Positions 46,461 to 56,466 of a stretch of 64,000 nt of DNA are shown here, piece after piece. The DNA lies in NCBI RefSeq assembly GCF_001294455.1, contig NZ_LIKT01000003.1, positions 62,001 through 126,000 on the forward strand. Direction: 5' to 3'. Within the stretch, counting starts at the first letter, position 1; each line of letters begins with the position of its first letter. The translations under genes were made by a program, and so were the position numbers. The stretch comes from Phaeobacter sp. 11ANDIMAR09 (GTDB lineage Bacteria; Pseudomonadota; Alphaproteobacteria; Rhodobacterales; Rhodobacteraceae). A model generated the notes under the pieces. That model did no database searches. It saw only the letters and a list, made by a program, of their open reading frames with translations, and was not told the origin of the DNA.

Positions 46461-47924
46461 ATGACAGCACGCGCACTGATGATACAGGGCACTGGCAGCA
46501 ATGTCGGAAAATCGCTGCTTGTGGCCGGGTTGGCACGGGCCTTTTCCCGCCGCGGGTTAAAGGTGGCGCCATTCAAGTCCCAGAACATGTCCAACAATGC
46601 GGCCGTCACCCCCCAGGGCGGCGAAATCGGCCGGGCGCAGGCGCTTCAGGCCCGCGCTGCCGGATTAGATCCGCATGTGGACATGAACCCGGTGCTGTTG
46701 AAACCCGAAACCGATACCGGCGCTCAGGTGATTGTTCAGGGCAAGCGTCGTGGCACCCAGGCGGCGGGGTCCTTTATGCGTGACAAGACCGGACTGATGG
46801 AGGCCGCGCTGGAGAGCTACCACCGGCTGGCACAGGGCATGGATCTGATCTTGATCGAAGGCGCAGGCTCTCCGGCAGAGACCAACCTGCGCAAAGGCGA
46901 TATTGCCAATATGGGCTTTGCCTGCGCTGTGCAGGCCCCGGTTGTTCTGGTGGGCGACATCCATCGTGGCGGCGTCATTGCCCAGGTTGTCGGCACCAGG
47001 GAGGTGCTCGAGCAGGCAGATCTAGACCGTATTGTCGGCTTTGCCGTGAACCGGTTTCGCGGTGACGTCAGCCTGTTTGATGCTGGCCGAGATGATATCG
47101 CTCAGCGTACCGGCTGGCCCTCGCTGGGGGTGATCCCCTGGTTCTGGGAGGCCTGGAAACTGCCCGCCGAAGACATGATGGATATCGCCTCGCGCAGGGG
47201 CGGCGCCTGCAAGGTCGTGGTGCCCCAGCTGGAGCGTATGGCCAATTTTGACGACCTGGACCCGCTGGCCGCCGAACCCGAGGTCACCGTTGAAATCATC
47301 CCTCCGGGGCGCGCCCTGCCGGGAGATGCGGATCTGGTACTGATCCCGGGCAGCAAGTCCACCATTGGCGACCTTGCCTATCTGCGGGCCCAGGGTTGGG
47401 ACATTGACATCCTGGCCCATCACCGGCGCGGCGGCCATGTGATGGGGCTCTGTGGGGGCTATCAGATGCTGGGCAAAACAATTGATGACCCAATGGGGGT
47501 GGAAGGGGCCGCAACCAAGGTGGCTGGCCTGGGACTGCTGGATGTGCACACCGTGATGTCCGAGGAAAAGCAGGTCACCCTGACCGATGCCACAAGCCTT
47601 GCGGATGACCTGCCGGTTCGCGGCTATGAAATCCACATGGGGCGCACAACAGGCCCGGATTGCGCCCGTGGGTGGCTCAAGATTGGCGACCGGTTGGAAG
47701 GTGCGGCCTCCGCGGATGGGCGTGTGCAGGGCTCCTATCTGCACGGGCTGTTCAGCGCAGATGCCTTTCGCGCGCAGTTTCTGTCCGGGCTAGGCTATGA
47801 CAGTGCCACCCAATATGACAACAGCGTCGAAGACACTCTGGATGCGCTGGCGGATCATCTGGAACAACATATGGACCTGGATCAGCTCCTGTCCCTTGCC
47901 ACCCCAATCCCTGCCAGTTCCTGA
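46461..47924 (+). CDS. cobQ: Cobyric acid synthase
   Basis: A 487-residue enzyme that amidates four side chains of adenosylcobyrinic diamide in cobalamin synthesis. The N-terminal dethiobiotin-synthetase-like domain has [20 protein letters not shown] and [20 protein letters not shown]; the C-terminal glutaminase has [20 protein letters not shown] (nucleophile Cys) and [24 protein letters not shown] precedes the ATG. It is alone here, not in a cob operon, and no cobalamin riboswitch was seen upstream. Confidence 0.95.
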   Translation: MTARALMIQGTGSNVGKSLLVAGLARAFSRRGLKVAPFKSQNMSNNAAVTPQGGEIGRAQALQARAAGLDPHVDMNPVLLKPETDTGAQVIVQGKRRGTQAAGSFMRDKTGLMEAALESYHRLAQGMDLILIEGAGSPAETNLRKGDIANMGFACAVQAPVVLVGDIHRGGVIAQVVGTREVLEQADLDRIVGFAVNRFRGDVSLFDAGRDDIAQRTGWPSLGVIPWFWEAWKLPAEDMMDIASRRGGACKVVVPQLERMANFDDLDPLAAEPEVTVEIIPPGRALPGDADLVLIPGSKSTIGDLAYLRAQGWDIDILAHHRRGGHVMGLCGGYQMLGKTIDDPMGVEGAATKVAGLGLLDVHTVMSEEKQVTLTDATSLADDLPVRGYEIHMGRTTGPDCARGWLKIGDRLEGAASADGRVQGSYLHGLFSADAFRAQFLSGLGYDSATQYDNSVEDTLDALADHLEQHMDLDQLLSLATPIPASS

Positions 47925-47998
47925 CCTCTCCGCCCCGCAAACAGCGCACGTCGCCATTCGCCCTGGCATTGGCCTCCCCACTGGTCTTGCAGGACCTC

Positions 47999-48030
47999 GA
48001 GCCGCGCCGCGCGTCAGCGCGGCGCGGCTC
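47999..48030 (+). repeat. Perfect 14-bp hairpin at the IS boundary
   Basis: GAGCCGCGCCGCGC, loop GTCA, GCGCGGCGCGGCTC. It lies 75 bases after the cobQ stop and abuts the truncated left end of the IS5-family element. There is no T-tract, perhaps removed with the IS end. Confidence 0.6.
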
Positions 48031-48035
48031 CCGCC

Positions 48036-49114
48036 CAAATCGGTTGAAGGTCGATCTTCCCCTTTCCCCGGACGGACTTATCCTACGGGCTCTGTGATGG
48101 GTGTGCCAATAGCGGTGTAGCGATTGAGCACGTCAATGCGGATCTGGATCTCTGCGACCTGCCTATCGAAGTCTCGCGACATCAAGGATTGGCCGAGTAA
48201 TTTCACACAGTGCATCCGCTGCCCGGCAGGGTTATGCAAAGCATGATCCCGAGAGGGTGGTTTCGACGCGACTTCGGCGGTGGTCGCCGCTCCACTTTCT
48301 CCAGATGGCGCGACCAAGGTATCGCGACGCATTGACTGCTTCATTCCGGGCAACGGCTCCCGCGCTGGTAGGCTGCAAATGTTGGGCATTCTTGCGTGGC
48401 GGAATGACGGCACGAGCACCACGCTTGGCAATTGCATCGTGACATTTGCGCGTATCGTACGCTCCGTCTGCGGTGACGGACCCGATGTCTTGATCGGACG
48501 GGATTTGGTTCAGCAACTCGGGCATCATGGGCGCGTCGCCGACATTACTGGTTGTCACTTCAACCGCGCGAACCTCCAGCGTTTCCTCATCGATCCCGAT
48601 ATGTATCTTGCGCCAAATGCGTCGCTTGGGTCCGCCATGCTTGCGGGCGTTCCACTCGCCTTCACCTTCGGTCTTGATGCCGGTGCTATCAATCAACAGG
48701 TTCAGCGGGCCGTTTCCACCGCGATAGGCCAAGTTCACATTTAACGCCTTCTGGCGGCGGCAAAGGGTTCTGAAATCGGGCACCGCCCAATCTAACCCGA
48801 CCAACTTCAGCAAGCTCTCAACAAAGCCTGTCGCCTGACGGAGCGGCTGGCCAAACAACACTTTTATCGTCAGGCAAGTCTGGATTGCAGCGTCGCTGAA
48901 TAGGCACTGCCGCCCGCGTTTGCCGCTTGGCGGCGGGGGCCACGTCATCTCAGGATCAAACCAGATTGAAAGGGATCCGCGGCGCTTCAATGCTTCATTG
49001 TAAGCCGACCAGTTCGTGGTCTTGTACTTTGTAGGGGCCCAACTGCTCATGGTCTCCAGCTATCATGCTGGATTCACAAAATGAATCCCCTCAGGCGATT
49101 TGTGCAACAAAGCC
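48036..49114 (-). mobile_element. Decayed IS5-family insertion sequence
   Basis: The right end keeps a terminal repeat reading GGCTTTGTTGCACAAATC on the minus strand (49097-49114). The left end should carry the same repeat, but only CAAATCG remains (48036-48042) before unrelated sequence. It holds one transposase gene on the minus strand, broken by an insertion. It sits between cobQ and the PopZ-like gene. Loss of the left repeat implies it cannot transpose by itself. Confidence 0.75.
48078..49050 (-). pseudogene. IS5-family transposase, interrupted by a 40-base insertion
   Basis: From ATG 49050 the frame (MSSWAPTKYKTTNWSAYNEA) is intact to RSRVET, including the DDE region (LLIDSTGIKTEGEGEWNARK and SVTADGAYDT). 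Family members continue KMHCVKLLGQ; here about 40 extra bases follow RSRVET, giving an early stop at 48232. The expected C-terminal MHCVKLLGQSLMSRDFDRQV appears afterwards in another frame and ends at 48078. The insertion is not a multiple of three. Confidence 0.8.
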
Positions 49115-49143
49115 TCGGGAGCCCCCGCTTTCAATTGCTCAAA

Positions 49144-49164
49144 GGCACTGGCACTGGCACTGGC
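49144..49164. repeat. Six-base tandem repeat
   Basis: GGCACT three times plus GGC, between the IS right end and the PopZ-like stop. Confidence 0.6.
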
Positions 49165-49171
49165 GACTTCG

Positions 49172-50290
49172 TCAGATCAGGTCCTGAGCCGCAAGTGCGC
49201 GGTGAATTTCACGCCGGACCAGTTTGCGCACATTGCGGGTGATGCGCTCTCCCAGAGCTCCCTGCAATTCGCTGCGGACAATGTCGGCCACCAACTCGCG
49301 CAGGCTGTCTTCATCAAGATAGCTATCCTCGCCAGTCGAGGCGCCCAGAGCCTCCAGGGCCGCATCAGTTGCGGCCTCCTGTGACACAGACTCCGCGTCC
49401 AATCCAGCATCTGAGCGGTCCTGATCCTGCTGCAACGGCGCGTCGTCGACGGCTTCAGCATCGTCATGGTCCTGCCATTCCAGGGTTTCGATATTGGTTC
49501 CAGCATAGGGATCCCTGGAATCGCCATCCGGCTCCCACTGCCCCTCCGAACGGGCCACCTTGGCCTCCAGCTCGGCCAGTTTCTGCACCACAGCCGACAC
49601 TCTTTGGCTGCCCTCCAACTCCTCAGGCCCCTCGTCATGCCATTCAGGCTCAAGATCCGCCTCGACCGTCTTGGCAGCGGTATGTGACGCGTCCTCAACC
49701 AGTGCTTCTGCGGTGTTTTCTGCATCTTCCTGGGGCGGCGTGTCCACGGCGCCAAATAGGGTAGCCTCTGGATCACGCCAGGGGGCAGATTCCACCCGTT
49801 CTGCGCCCACATCCTCCGGCACGGGCACAGCCGCAGGCTCGTCAAGTGCATCCTCATGATCGCCAAGCGCGGGCGCCGTTGCGACTTCGGCGGCCTCATG
49901 GCGGCGAAAGGCCAAGACTTCAGCCGGATCCTCTGCAGGATCGACATCAAGGTCCATATTCGCTTCATCCTGAGGGTCGTACCCAGCCCCAGCGTCAAAG
50001 GAGTCTGGGTCCATATCCATTCCGACATCCTGGCCTGCGGGCTCTGCCTCAGCCAAGCTCCCCTCCGAGGTCTCATCCGCCACCCGCAAGGCAGGGGTCA
50101 GGACCAGGCGTGACGTCGACTGTGACATCACCTGCTGCGAGGCGGATGCCCCCGAAACCAGCTGTTTGTCGGGTTCACCCCCGTCCCGCGCAGCGCCAGA
50201 GCCAGGCTCTGAACGCCCGTCTTCACTCACCAAACGGCGGATGGAGGACAGCACATCTTCGATTTCAGCCTGTGTGACAGGATCGGACAT
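49172..50290 (-). CDS. PopZ-like (DUF2497-like) polar-organizing protein candidate
   Basis: A 372-residue, strongly acidic protein. The N-terminus (TQAEIEDVLSSIRRLVSEDG) resembles the PopZ/DUF2497 opening helix; about 260 residues of Asp/Glu/Ala/Pro-rich linker follow; the C-terminus (SLRELVADIVRSELQGALGE, then RITRNVRKLVRREIHRALAA) resembles the PopZ oligomerisation helices. PopZ forms a polar matrix that tethers the chromosome origin in Caulobacter. The order with tolC and pcm upstream matches popZ loci elsewhere in alphaproteobacteria, where valS follows; here a decayed IS follows instead. Overall identity to PopZ is likely low. Confidence 0.6.
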   Translation of the reverse strand: MSDPVTQAEIEDVLSSIRRLVSEDGRSEPGSGAARDGGEPDKQLVSGASASQQVMSQSTSRLVLTPALRVADETSEGSLAEAEPAGQDVGMDMDPDSFDAGAGYDPQDEANMDLDVDPAEDPAEVLAFRRHEAAEVATAPALGDHEDALDEPAAVPVPEDVGAERVESAPWRDPEATLFGAVDTPPQEDAENTAEALVEDASHTAAKTVEADLEPEWHDEGPEELEGSQRVSAVVQKLAELEAKVARSEGQWEPDGDSRDPYAGTNIETLEWQDHDDAEAVDDAPLQQDQDRSDAGLDAESVSQEAATDAALEALGASTGEDSYLDEDSLRELVADIVRSELQGALGERITRNVRKLVRREIHRALAAQDLI

Positions 50291-50445
50291 TGTATTTCAA
50301 CCACTCTAGCCTTTGCGGCAAGTGTAGCTCTCCCGCCGCAATCGCACAACATTTAGGAACAGTTTTAGTTTTTTATCCGACATTGTTTCCACCAGGGGCC
50401 CTGCCAGTTTCCCACCGGGCCCCTGCGGAGATTGGCTCGCGCGGA

Positions 50446-51855
50446 TCAGTTCTTGCCCAGAGCCCGCAGAACCCGGTCAAGATCCCGGCTTTGGCGGCTG
50501 ACCTGCGCAGGCGCATCCTTAACCAGATTGTAGTAGAGTGTCGGGTCATAAATTTCCACCGCAAGCCCCAGATGCTCGGCCGTCAACAGCCCCTGAGACT
50601 GCAACAGGGAATAGGCGGCAGTGGCCTGACTGGCCCGCGCCTGAACCCGCGCGGTCAGCGCATTCAACAGGTCCTGCTCGGCTTGCAATACATCCAGCGT
50701 GGTGCGGGCCCCCAAAGTTGCTTCTTCGCGAATGCCATCGAAGGCCACCTGCGCGGCCCGCACACTCTCATTTGAGGAGACAAGGCTTGCAGTTGCGGCC
50801 TCCAAAGTGACATAGGCCTCGGCGACATCCTGGGCCACTGTGCGCTGCGCCGTAATCAGCTTGCCACGCTCCACATCTCTGAGAGCCATGCTGGAGCGCA
50901 GCGCAGAGGCGAGACCGCCACCTGCATAGATTGGTTGAGAATAAGTGATGCTGCCGCCGGAGGTATCGCTATCAAGACCGCCGCTCAGATTTGCCGTGGC
51001 ACTGATATCCGCCGACAGAGTCACACTTGGACCAAGCCCTTTGCGCGCTGCGTCGACACTATAATCTGCGGCTTTGACAGCATGCTGTTGCCCCAGAAGG
51101 CTAGGATGATTGCGCACTGCAATGTTTTCGGCAGATTGCAAAGAAGCCACGCGCTTGGGCAGGGGAGGCTGCCCGGCGGTTGCACCAATGGGATGACCAA
51201 CGGCCTCTACATAGGAGGCTTGCGCGGCCAGGAGGTCGCCGCGGCTTTGGATCAAGGTCGCCCGAGCAGAAGCCAGGCGGCTCTGGGCCAGGGCCACATC
51301 CGTACGGGTGACCTCACCGACTTCGAAACGGTCCTGCGAGGCCTTGAGCTCTTCCTGCAGCAAACGCAGGTTGTTGCCCTGCAGTCGCACGGTCTCTTGT
51401 TGCAGCAAGACGTTCACATAGGCCTGTACCGCACCAAACAGCACCTGCTGCTCGACATTCAACAAACTTTGGCGTGTGGCCAAAACGGTTTGCTGAGCCG
51501 CAAGCTGCTTGAGACGCGTTGCGCCACCATCATAAAGCAGGAGGCTAAGCGCCAAACCTGTTTGCAACTGATCGGTGGTTGTTGTCGCCGATGCCGAGGT
51601 ATCACTGTTGCGGTTCGAAGCCGTGATGGTCCAATTGATGATGGGGCGCAGACCGGCAACAGCCGCCGCCACACTTTCATCCTGAACCCGCAGCAGGGCC
51701 CGGTTCTGTTCCAGCAGGCCGCTGCTCTTATATGCGCCAATCAGCGCGTCAGACAGATTGTCTGCGCTTGCAGATTTTGGCAGCGCAAAAGCAAATGCGG
51801 CAGCACCTGCAAACACAAACGTCTTCAACAAACTTGCCGAATTCTTCTTCAACAT
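50446..51855 (-). CDS. tolC: TolC-family outer membrane protein
   Basis: A 469-residue outer membrane factor with signal peptide (FVFAGAAAFAFALPKSASA) and two repeats of long helices plus short strands: NLSDALIGAYKSSGLLEQNR, RLQGNNLRLLQEELKASQDR and SFRVEVGEV-like boundary FEVGEVTRTDVALAQSRLAS, with GARTTLDVLQAEQDLLNALT in repeat 2. It forms the exit channel of type I secretion or efflux systems. No inner-membrane partner is adjacent. pcm lies upstream on the same strand. Confidence 0.92.
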   Translation of the reverse strand: MLKKNSASLLKTFVFAGAAAFAFALPKSASADNLSDALIGAYKSSGLLEQNRALLRVQDESVAAAVAGLRPIINWTITASNRNSDTSASATTTTDQLQTGLALSLLLYDGGATRLKQLAAQQTVLATRQSLLNVEQQVLFGAVQAYVNVLLQQETVRLQGNNLRLLQEELKASQDRFEVGEVTRTDVALAQSRLASARATLIQSRGDLLAAQASYVEAVGHPIGATAGQPPLPKRVASLQSAENIAVRNHPSLLGQQHAVKAADYSVDAARKGLGPSVTLSADISATANLSGGLDSDTSGGSITYSQPIYAGGGLASALRSSMALRDVERGKLITAQRTVAQDVAEAYVTLEAATASLVSSNESVRAAQVAFDGIREEATLGARTTLDVLQAEQDLLNALTARVQARASQATAAYSLLQSQGLLTAEHLGLAVEIYDPTLYYNLVKDAPAQVSRQSRDLDRVLRALGKN

Positions 51856-52004
51856 CGGTCGCCCTATTCGTTTGCCGCGCCGCCAGCCGCGGATGATTTA
51901 GCTTTGGTTTCACCCATACCTGCTGCATGGGTCGTCAGTCTCGCTTTTCCCAACGTCACAAAGCCGTTTTCAGTCAGCAATACGAACCTCGGAAAAGTCT
52001 AGCC

Positions 52005-52025
52005 TGCCCCATCTGATACGGGGCA
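52005..52025 (-). terminator. Hairpin between pcm and tolC
   Basis: TGCCCC (52005-52010) with GGGGCA (52020-52025) and a nine-base loop; the T-tract is poor, so this is a weak terminator or attenuator after pcm. Confidence 0.35.
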
Positions 52026-52080
52026 AACAGTAGTCACTCTACAGGGCTGATCTATGCAGACTATGCCCCATGGCCAAGCT

Positions 52081-52734
52081 TCAGAAGGTAAAAGATGCAG
52101 CCCGTTCAAAACCGGGCATGACCTCCGCACCGGCATTAAATTCAAAGCGCCAAGAGATCTGCCCGGCCTGCTTGTAGCCGATCTTCACCTCCCCCAGCGA
52201 GCCCGTCATGAAGAGAACAGCGATCCGCCCCCCATCCTTGAGCTGCGCCAGCAGAGCCTCAGGCAACGCCTCTACACCGCCCTGCACCATGATCACATCA
52301 TAGGGGCCGTGTTCCGCCGCCCCCTCTGCCAGAGGGCCCACATGGACAATTGCATTGTCAGCACCCGCTTCGGAGAGCTGTGCCTGGGCATCCGCCGACA
52401 TCGCCTCGTCTTCTTCGACACCGATCACCATTTCGGCCATCCGCGCGGTCACAGCCGTGGAATAGCCCAGACCACAGCCCACATCCAGCACCAGCTCATC
52501 GCGCTGAATATCCAGCGCATCCAGCATCTTTGCCAGGGTCCGCGCCTCCAGCAGAGTACGCTGCCCCCCCAGATCCATATTGCGATCGGCATAGGCGCCT
52601 TCGCGCTGCGCAACTGGGACAAAATCCTCGCGGGCAACAGCCAGCAGGGCCTCGATGATCGGATATTTGGTGACGTCCGAAGGACGCACCTGTGTGTCAA
52701 CCATCATGCGGCGACGTTCGGCGAAGTCGGTCAT
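52081..52734 (-). CDS. Protein-L-isoaspartate O-methyltransferase-like protein
   Basis: A 217-residue SAM-dependent methyltransferase. RRMMVDTQVRPSDVTKYPII is the typical alphaproteobacterial opening; ELVLDVGCGLGYSTAVTARM is the SAM-binding motif, with VIGVEEDEAMSADAQAQLSE next. The protein repairs isoaspartyl residues in classic family members; activity in this branch is unproven. It heads the run with tolC and the PopZ-like gene. Confidence 0.86.
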   Translation of the reverse strand: MTDFAERRRMMVDTQVRPSDVTKYPIIEALLAVAREDFVPVAQREGAYADRNMDLGGQRTLLEARTLAKMLDALDIQRDELVLDVGCGLGYSTAVTARMAEMVIGVEEDEAMSADAQAQLSEAGADNAIVHVGPLAEGAAEHGPYDVIMVQGGVEALPEALLAQLKDGGRIAVLFMTGSLGEVKIGYKQAGQISWRFEFNAGAEVMPGFERAASFTF

Positions 52735-52847
52735 ATGCTAAACTCTTTTGTTCAGGCTGTTTGAGTGAGTTGTGCCATATCGCTGACTGTTCAGCAACGT
52801 CCCATGCACGGCACTTAGGCGAAATGCCGAGCATGTTGCCGCAGCAC

Positions 52848-53369
52848 CTATTTCTTTTTCACAAACTTGGTCAAAATAACGATCCGCTGACCTTCGACGC
52901 GGCCTTCGATATGCTCCGGATTGTCCTGCACCAGCGATATGCCCCGCACCGCAGTGCCCCGCTTGGCAGTAAAGCCTGCGCCTTTGACGGGCAGATCTTT
53001 GATCAGCACAACAGTATCCCCCGACACAAGAATCGCGCCATTGCTATCAACATGGCTGCCGACACGGGTCTGATTGTCGACCCAGGCCTGTATTTCCTCA
53101 TCCAACCAAAGCTGTTCTGCCAGATCGCGCGCCCAATCCTGCTCCGCCAGCCGCGCCAAAAGACGCGCCGCCAGCACCTGAACCGCAGGCTCTCCGGACC
53201 ACATGGAGGAGGCTAGACAGCGCCAATGACCCGGCTCCAATTCGCCTTCGATTTGTCTGTGACAGGTCTCGCAGATCTGAACCCCGGCCTCTTCAGGACC
53301 ACCCGTGACGGCAAAAAACCGAGTCGCCCCCTCGGCAGAACACAGGTCACAAGACAGAGCATTAGACAT
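52848..53369 (-). CDS. PhnA-domain protein (YjdM-like)
   Basis: A 173-residue protein. N-terminal zinc ribbon with CDLCSAEGATRFFAV and CETCHRQIEGEL; C-terminal SH3-like PhnA domain with GDTVVLIKDLPVKGAGFTAK and EGRVEGQRIVILTKFVKKK. Although named for phosphonate loci, the PhnA domain has no proven role in phosphonate breakdown and no phn genes are nearby. It precedes pcm on the same strand with 113 bases between. Confidence 0.88.
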   Translation of the reverse strand: MSNALSCDLCSAEGATRFFAVTGGPEEAGVQICETCHRQIEGELEPGHWRCLASSMWSGEPAVQVLAARLLARLAEQDWARDLAEQLWLDEEIQAWVDNQTRVGSHVDSNGAILVSGDTVVLIKDLPVKGAGFTAKRGTAVRGISLVQDNPEHIEGRVEGQRIVILTKFVKKK

Positions 53370-53488
53370 GGGGAAAGATCTCCTGAATGACAGACACCTC
53401 GCCTTAGCGCCCTAGCCGTTGAATGAAAAGCCACGCGAGAGCCGCAGGCTGCGCAATCACACCCCTGCGGGCAGACACCGTGGGTGGC

Positions 53489-53803
53489 TTAGGGGGCGCA
53501 GCCGTTGCAAAAAGGGGTCGCAGGCAAAAGATCCAGGCGCTTTGCCGCGATCTCATCACCGCAGATTTGACAATAGCCATAGGACCCCTCGGCCAGCCGC
53601 GCGAGAGCCGCATCAATCTGGCGTAGCTCCTCCATCTCATGTAGGCCCAGCGTTTCCAGAACTTCGTCCCCCTGGCGTTCGGAGGATCGGTCCTCCCAAT
53701 CCTTGGGCATCGGCGCATCCAGCGTATGCTCCACCTCGCGCAGATGTCCTGCCAGAGCAATCCGCCGCGTCTCCAAGGTTTCCTTGCGTGCCGCAAAATT
53801 CAT
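53489..53803 (-). CDS. DksA/TraR-family zinc finger protein
   Basis: A 104-residue protein with an N-terminal coiled coil (TLETRRIALAGHLREVEHTL) and a C-terminal C4 zinc finger (GYCQICGDEI...FCNGC). It is shorter than classic DksA. Such proteins bind the RNA polymerase secondary channel, some with ppGpp, or have unknown roles. The start at ATG 53803 has AGGG upstream; the extra five codons of the longer frame are not supported. Confidence 0.85.
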   Translation of the reverse strand: MNFAARKETLETRRIALAGHLREVEHTLDAPMPKDWEDRSSERQGDEVLETLGLHEMEELRQIDAALARLAEGSYGYCQICGDEIAAKRLDLLPATPFCNGCAP

Positions 53804-54136
53804 ACCAAACCCTCCCAAATCAGTGGCTTTCCATCACCTTACCCTAAGGCAAGGCTACGGCATTGACCGAAGTCAAAAAACTCGCGGGATCTGGGGAGGC
53901 GGGCGCGACGGGGAAGACAACCACGCCAATCGCGCGCAACGCAGAGGCAATTGGCCTAAAATTTGAGCACATCGATAACAGGTAAATCTGCAACCTGCGG
54001 GGAGAGACAGTACGCAGCCCCACCTGAGATCGGCAGGAGTTTGACAGTCGCAAAACAAAAAACGAGGCTGTTTCAGCCTCGTTTTGAATACTCATGTGCG
54101 GGCGGCGCCCTGCCCGATGGGGTGGTGGTTCGATGC
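53804..54136. other. Intergenic region upstream of the DksA-type gene
   Basis: This stretch holds the lepA terminator (54050-54083) and a short hairpin (TTGAC-CGAA-GTCAA at 53863-53876) 60 bases upstream of the DksA-type start. Frames in the remainder look like shadows; no gene is called. Confidence 0.45.
54050..54083 (-). terminator. Intrinsic terminator of lepA
   Basis: Stem AACGAGGCTG / CAGCCTCGTT (54061-54070 and 54074-54083) with a three-base loop, followed on the minus strand by TTTTGTTTTGC. It lies about 53 bases after the lepA stop. Confidence 0.88.
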
Positions 54137-55936
54137 TCAGCTGTCCATCTTGAGCGCGGAGATAAAGGCCTCCTGCGGGATGTCGACCTTGCCGAACTGA
54201 CGCATCTTCTTCTTACCCTTCTTCTGCTTTTCTAGCAGTTTTTTCTTCCGGGTTGCGTCGCCGCCATAACATTTTGCGGTCACATCCTTGCGCATCGCCG
54301 AGAGCGTCTCGCGGGCGATGACCTTACCGCCGATGGCCGCCTGGATCGGGATTTTGAACATGTGGCGCGGGATCAGCTCTTTCAGCTTTTCGCACATGGC
54401 GCGGCCGCGCTGCTCGGCGCGATCGCGATGCACCATCATCGACAGCGCATCCACCGGCTCATCGTTCACCAGCACCGACATCTTGACCAGATTGTCGGTC
54501 TCATAGCCGGTCATCTGATAGTCAAACGAGGCATAGCCCTTGGTCACCGATTTCAACCGGTCGTAAAAGTCAAAGACCACCTCGTTCAGGGGCAGATCAT
54601 AGACCGCCATGGCGCGGCTGCCGGCATAGGTCAGGTCCATCTGCAGGCCGCGGCGGTCCTGGCACAGTTTCAGCACATCGCCCAAGTATTCATCCGGCAC
54701 CAGAATGGTCGCCTTGATGCGCGGCTCTTCCAGATGATCGACCACCGACAGATCCGGCATATCTGCCGGGTTGTGCAGCTCGATCATCGAGCCGTCTTTC
54801 ATATAGACGTGATAGACCACCGAGGGCGCGGTGGTGATCAGCTCAATGTTATATTCGCGCTCGATCCGGTCGCGGATCACCTCCAGGTGCAACAACCCGA
54901 GGAAGCCGCAGCGGAACCCAAAGCCGAGGGCCGCAGAGGTCTCCATTTCAAAGGAGAAGGAGGCGTCGTTCAGCGCCAGCTTGTCGATCGCATCCCGCAG
55001 ATCTTCGAATTCGGCACTGTCCACGGGGAACAGGCCACAAAAGACCACCGGCTGCGCCGGCTTGAAGCCCGGCAGCGCATCCTCGGTGCCTTTTTTCTCG
55101 TGGGTAATGGTGTCGCCAACACGGGTGTCACGCACCTGTTTGATCGAAGCCGTAAGGAAGCCGATCTCGCCTGGCCCCAGCTCCTCGATCACTTCCATCT
55201 CAGGACGGAAGACGCCGATGCGGTCCACATGGTGGGTGGAGCCATTCGACAGCATCTTGATGCGTTCGCCCTTTTTCAGCACCCCATCCATGATACGCAC
55301 CAGAACGATCACGCCGAGATAGGCGTCATACCAGCTGTCCACCAGCATGGCTTTGAGCGGCGCGTCGCGCGTGCCCGTTGGTGCAGGCAGTTTGTGGACG
55401 ATGTTTTCCAGCGTTTCACGGATGCCCTGGCCGGTTTTGGCCGAAACCTGAATGGCATCCGTCGCGTCGATGCCGATCACATCCTCGATCTGCTCCGCCA
55501 CCCGGTCACAGTCAGAGGCCGGCAGGTCGATCTTGTTCAGCACCGGCACAATCTCATGGTCCGCTTCGATGGCGTGATAAACATTGGCCAATGTCTGCGC
55601 CTCGACGCCCTGAGTGCTGTCCACCACCAAAAGCGAGCCTTCCACCGCGCGCATGGAGCGGGAGACCTCATAGGCGAAATCGACGTGGCCGGGGGTGTCG
55701 ATCAGGTTGAGAACGTATTTCTCGCCATCATCCGCCTTATATTCGATACGCACCGTGTTGGCCTTGATGGTGATGCCACGCTCGCGCTCGATATCCATCG
55801 AATCGAGGAGCTGCGCCTTCATATCGCGGTCCTCCACCGTGCCGGTCTCTTGGATGAGCCGGTCAGCGAGGGTGGATTTGCCATGGTCGATATGGGCGAC
55901 GATGGAGAAATTGCGGATTTTGGCGAGATCTGTCAT
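54137..55936 (-). CDS. lepA: Elongation factor 4 (LepA)
   Basis: A 599-residue translational GTPase that back-translocates or remodels ribosomes under stress. G1 [19 protein letters not shown]3 [27 protein letters not shown], and the LepA C-terminal domain ([18 protein letters not shown]). The start [20 protein letters not shown] at 55936 is the family start; the longer frame adds a poor N-terminus. Length is normal. Confidence 0.97.
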   Translation of the reverse strand: MTDLAKIRNFSIVAHIDHGKSTLADRLIQETGTVEDRDMKAQLLDSMDIERERGITIKANTVRIEYKADDGEKYVLNLIDTPGHVDFAYEVSRSMRAVEGSLLVVDSTQGVEAQTLANVYHAIEADHEIVPVLNKIDLPASDCDRVAEQIEDVIGIDATDAIQVSAKTGQGIRETLENIVHKLPAPTGTRDAPLKAMLVDSWYDAYLGVIVLVRIMDGVLKKGERIKMLSNGSTHHVDRIGVFRPEMEVIEELGPGEIGFLTASIKQVRDTRVGDTITHEKKGTEDALPGFKPAQPVVFCGLFPVDSAEFEDLRDAIDKLALNDASFSFEMETSAALGFGFRCGFLGLLHLEVIRDRIEREYNIELITTAPSVVYHVYMKDGSMIELHNPADMPDLSVVDHLEEPRIKATILVPDEYLGDVLKLCQDRRGLQMDLTYAGSRAMAVYDLPLNEVVFDFYDRLKSVTKGYASFDYQMTGYETDNLVKMSVLVNDEPVDALSMMVHRDRAEQRGRAMCEKLKELIPRHMFKIPIQAAIGGKVIARETLSAMRKDVTAKCYGGDATRKKKLLEKQKKGKKKMRQFGKVDIPQEAFISALKMDS

Positions 55937-56466
55937 GCATGGGGATATGTATAGATTCTGAGATTTGGTCAATGGATGATGTAGACACAACCCGTATTAA
56001 GCGCGCTCGGGACCGGTAAACCTGGGAACACATTGCGTTTGCGCTACTCTGCTGCGAGGCCGCTGGCAAAGAGATCACGCGTATTCGGGCAAAGTTTGAG
56101 TTAGTGCAAGAGATCGAGCCCCTTCAAGAACAGCTTGCGTCTCAACAACATGCATTGACCAAAACCACATCAAACAAGGCGCGCGTGCCTTTGACAGCAA
56201 TCTCGCAAAGTCGGTCGCCTTGCAGCGCTCGCCGTTTCTGTAACTTGTGGAGCTGGGGATCTTCTCTACGCTGTCGTCCAAATCGGTCTAAGGGTATTGG
56301 GCGTGCCGCCAGCCTAAGGCATCCGCTCGCCCTGGCCAGTCCCAAGTTCGGCAAAATTCTGCGCATTTGTATATGCAATTTAACCACAATTGAATCTCGC
56401 CTCGCCTTTCGCCATATTCCCCAAAATCCTGGCAAGTAATCCGGGCAAAACCACGAGGGACAACCG
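55937..56466. other. Intergenic region with a decayed frame
   Basis: The 530 bases between lepA and the small secreted gene contain a broken plus-strand frame (listed separately) and the lepA promoter. No intact gene, tRNA or IS end was recognised. Confidence 0.5.
55972..56439 (+). pseudogene. Possible decayed gene with an internal stop
   Basis: Starting at ATG 55972 the frame reads [15 protein letters not shown], then TAA (56017), then continues in the same frame without stops to 56439: TWEHIAFALLCCEAAGKEIT, RIRAKFELVQEIEPLQEQLA. The first part is strongly helix-like and charged, the later part loses protein character. I do not recognise the family. It may be a chance open frame. Confidence 0.3.

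Noticed and set aside
45707-46609. 300-aa minus-strand frame overlapping the DUF6280-like gene and the cobQ start
   Set aside because: Its translation has no family character and it overlaps two better genes; it is a shadow.
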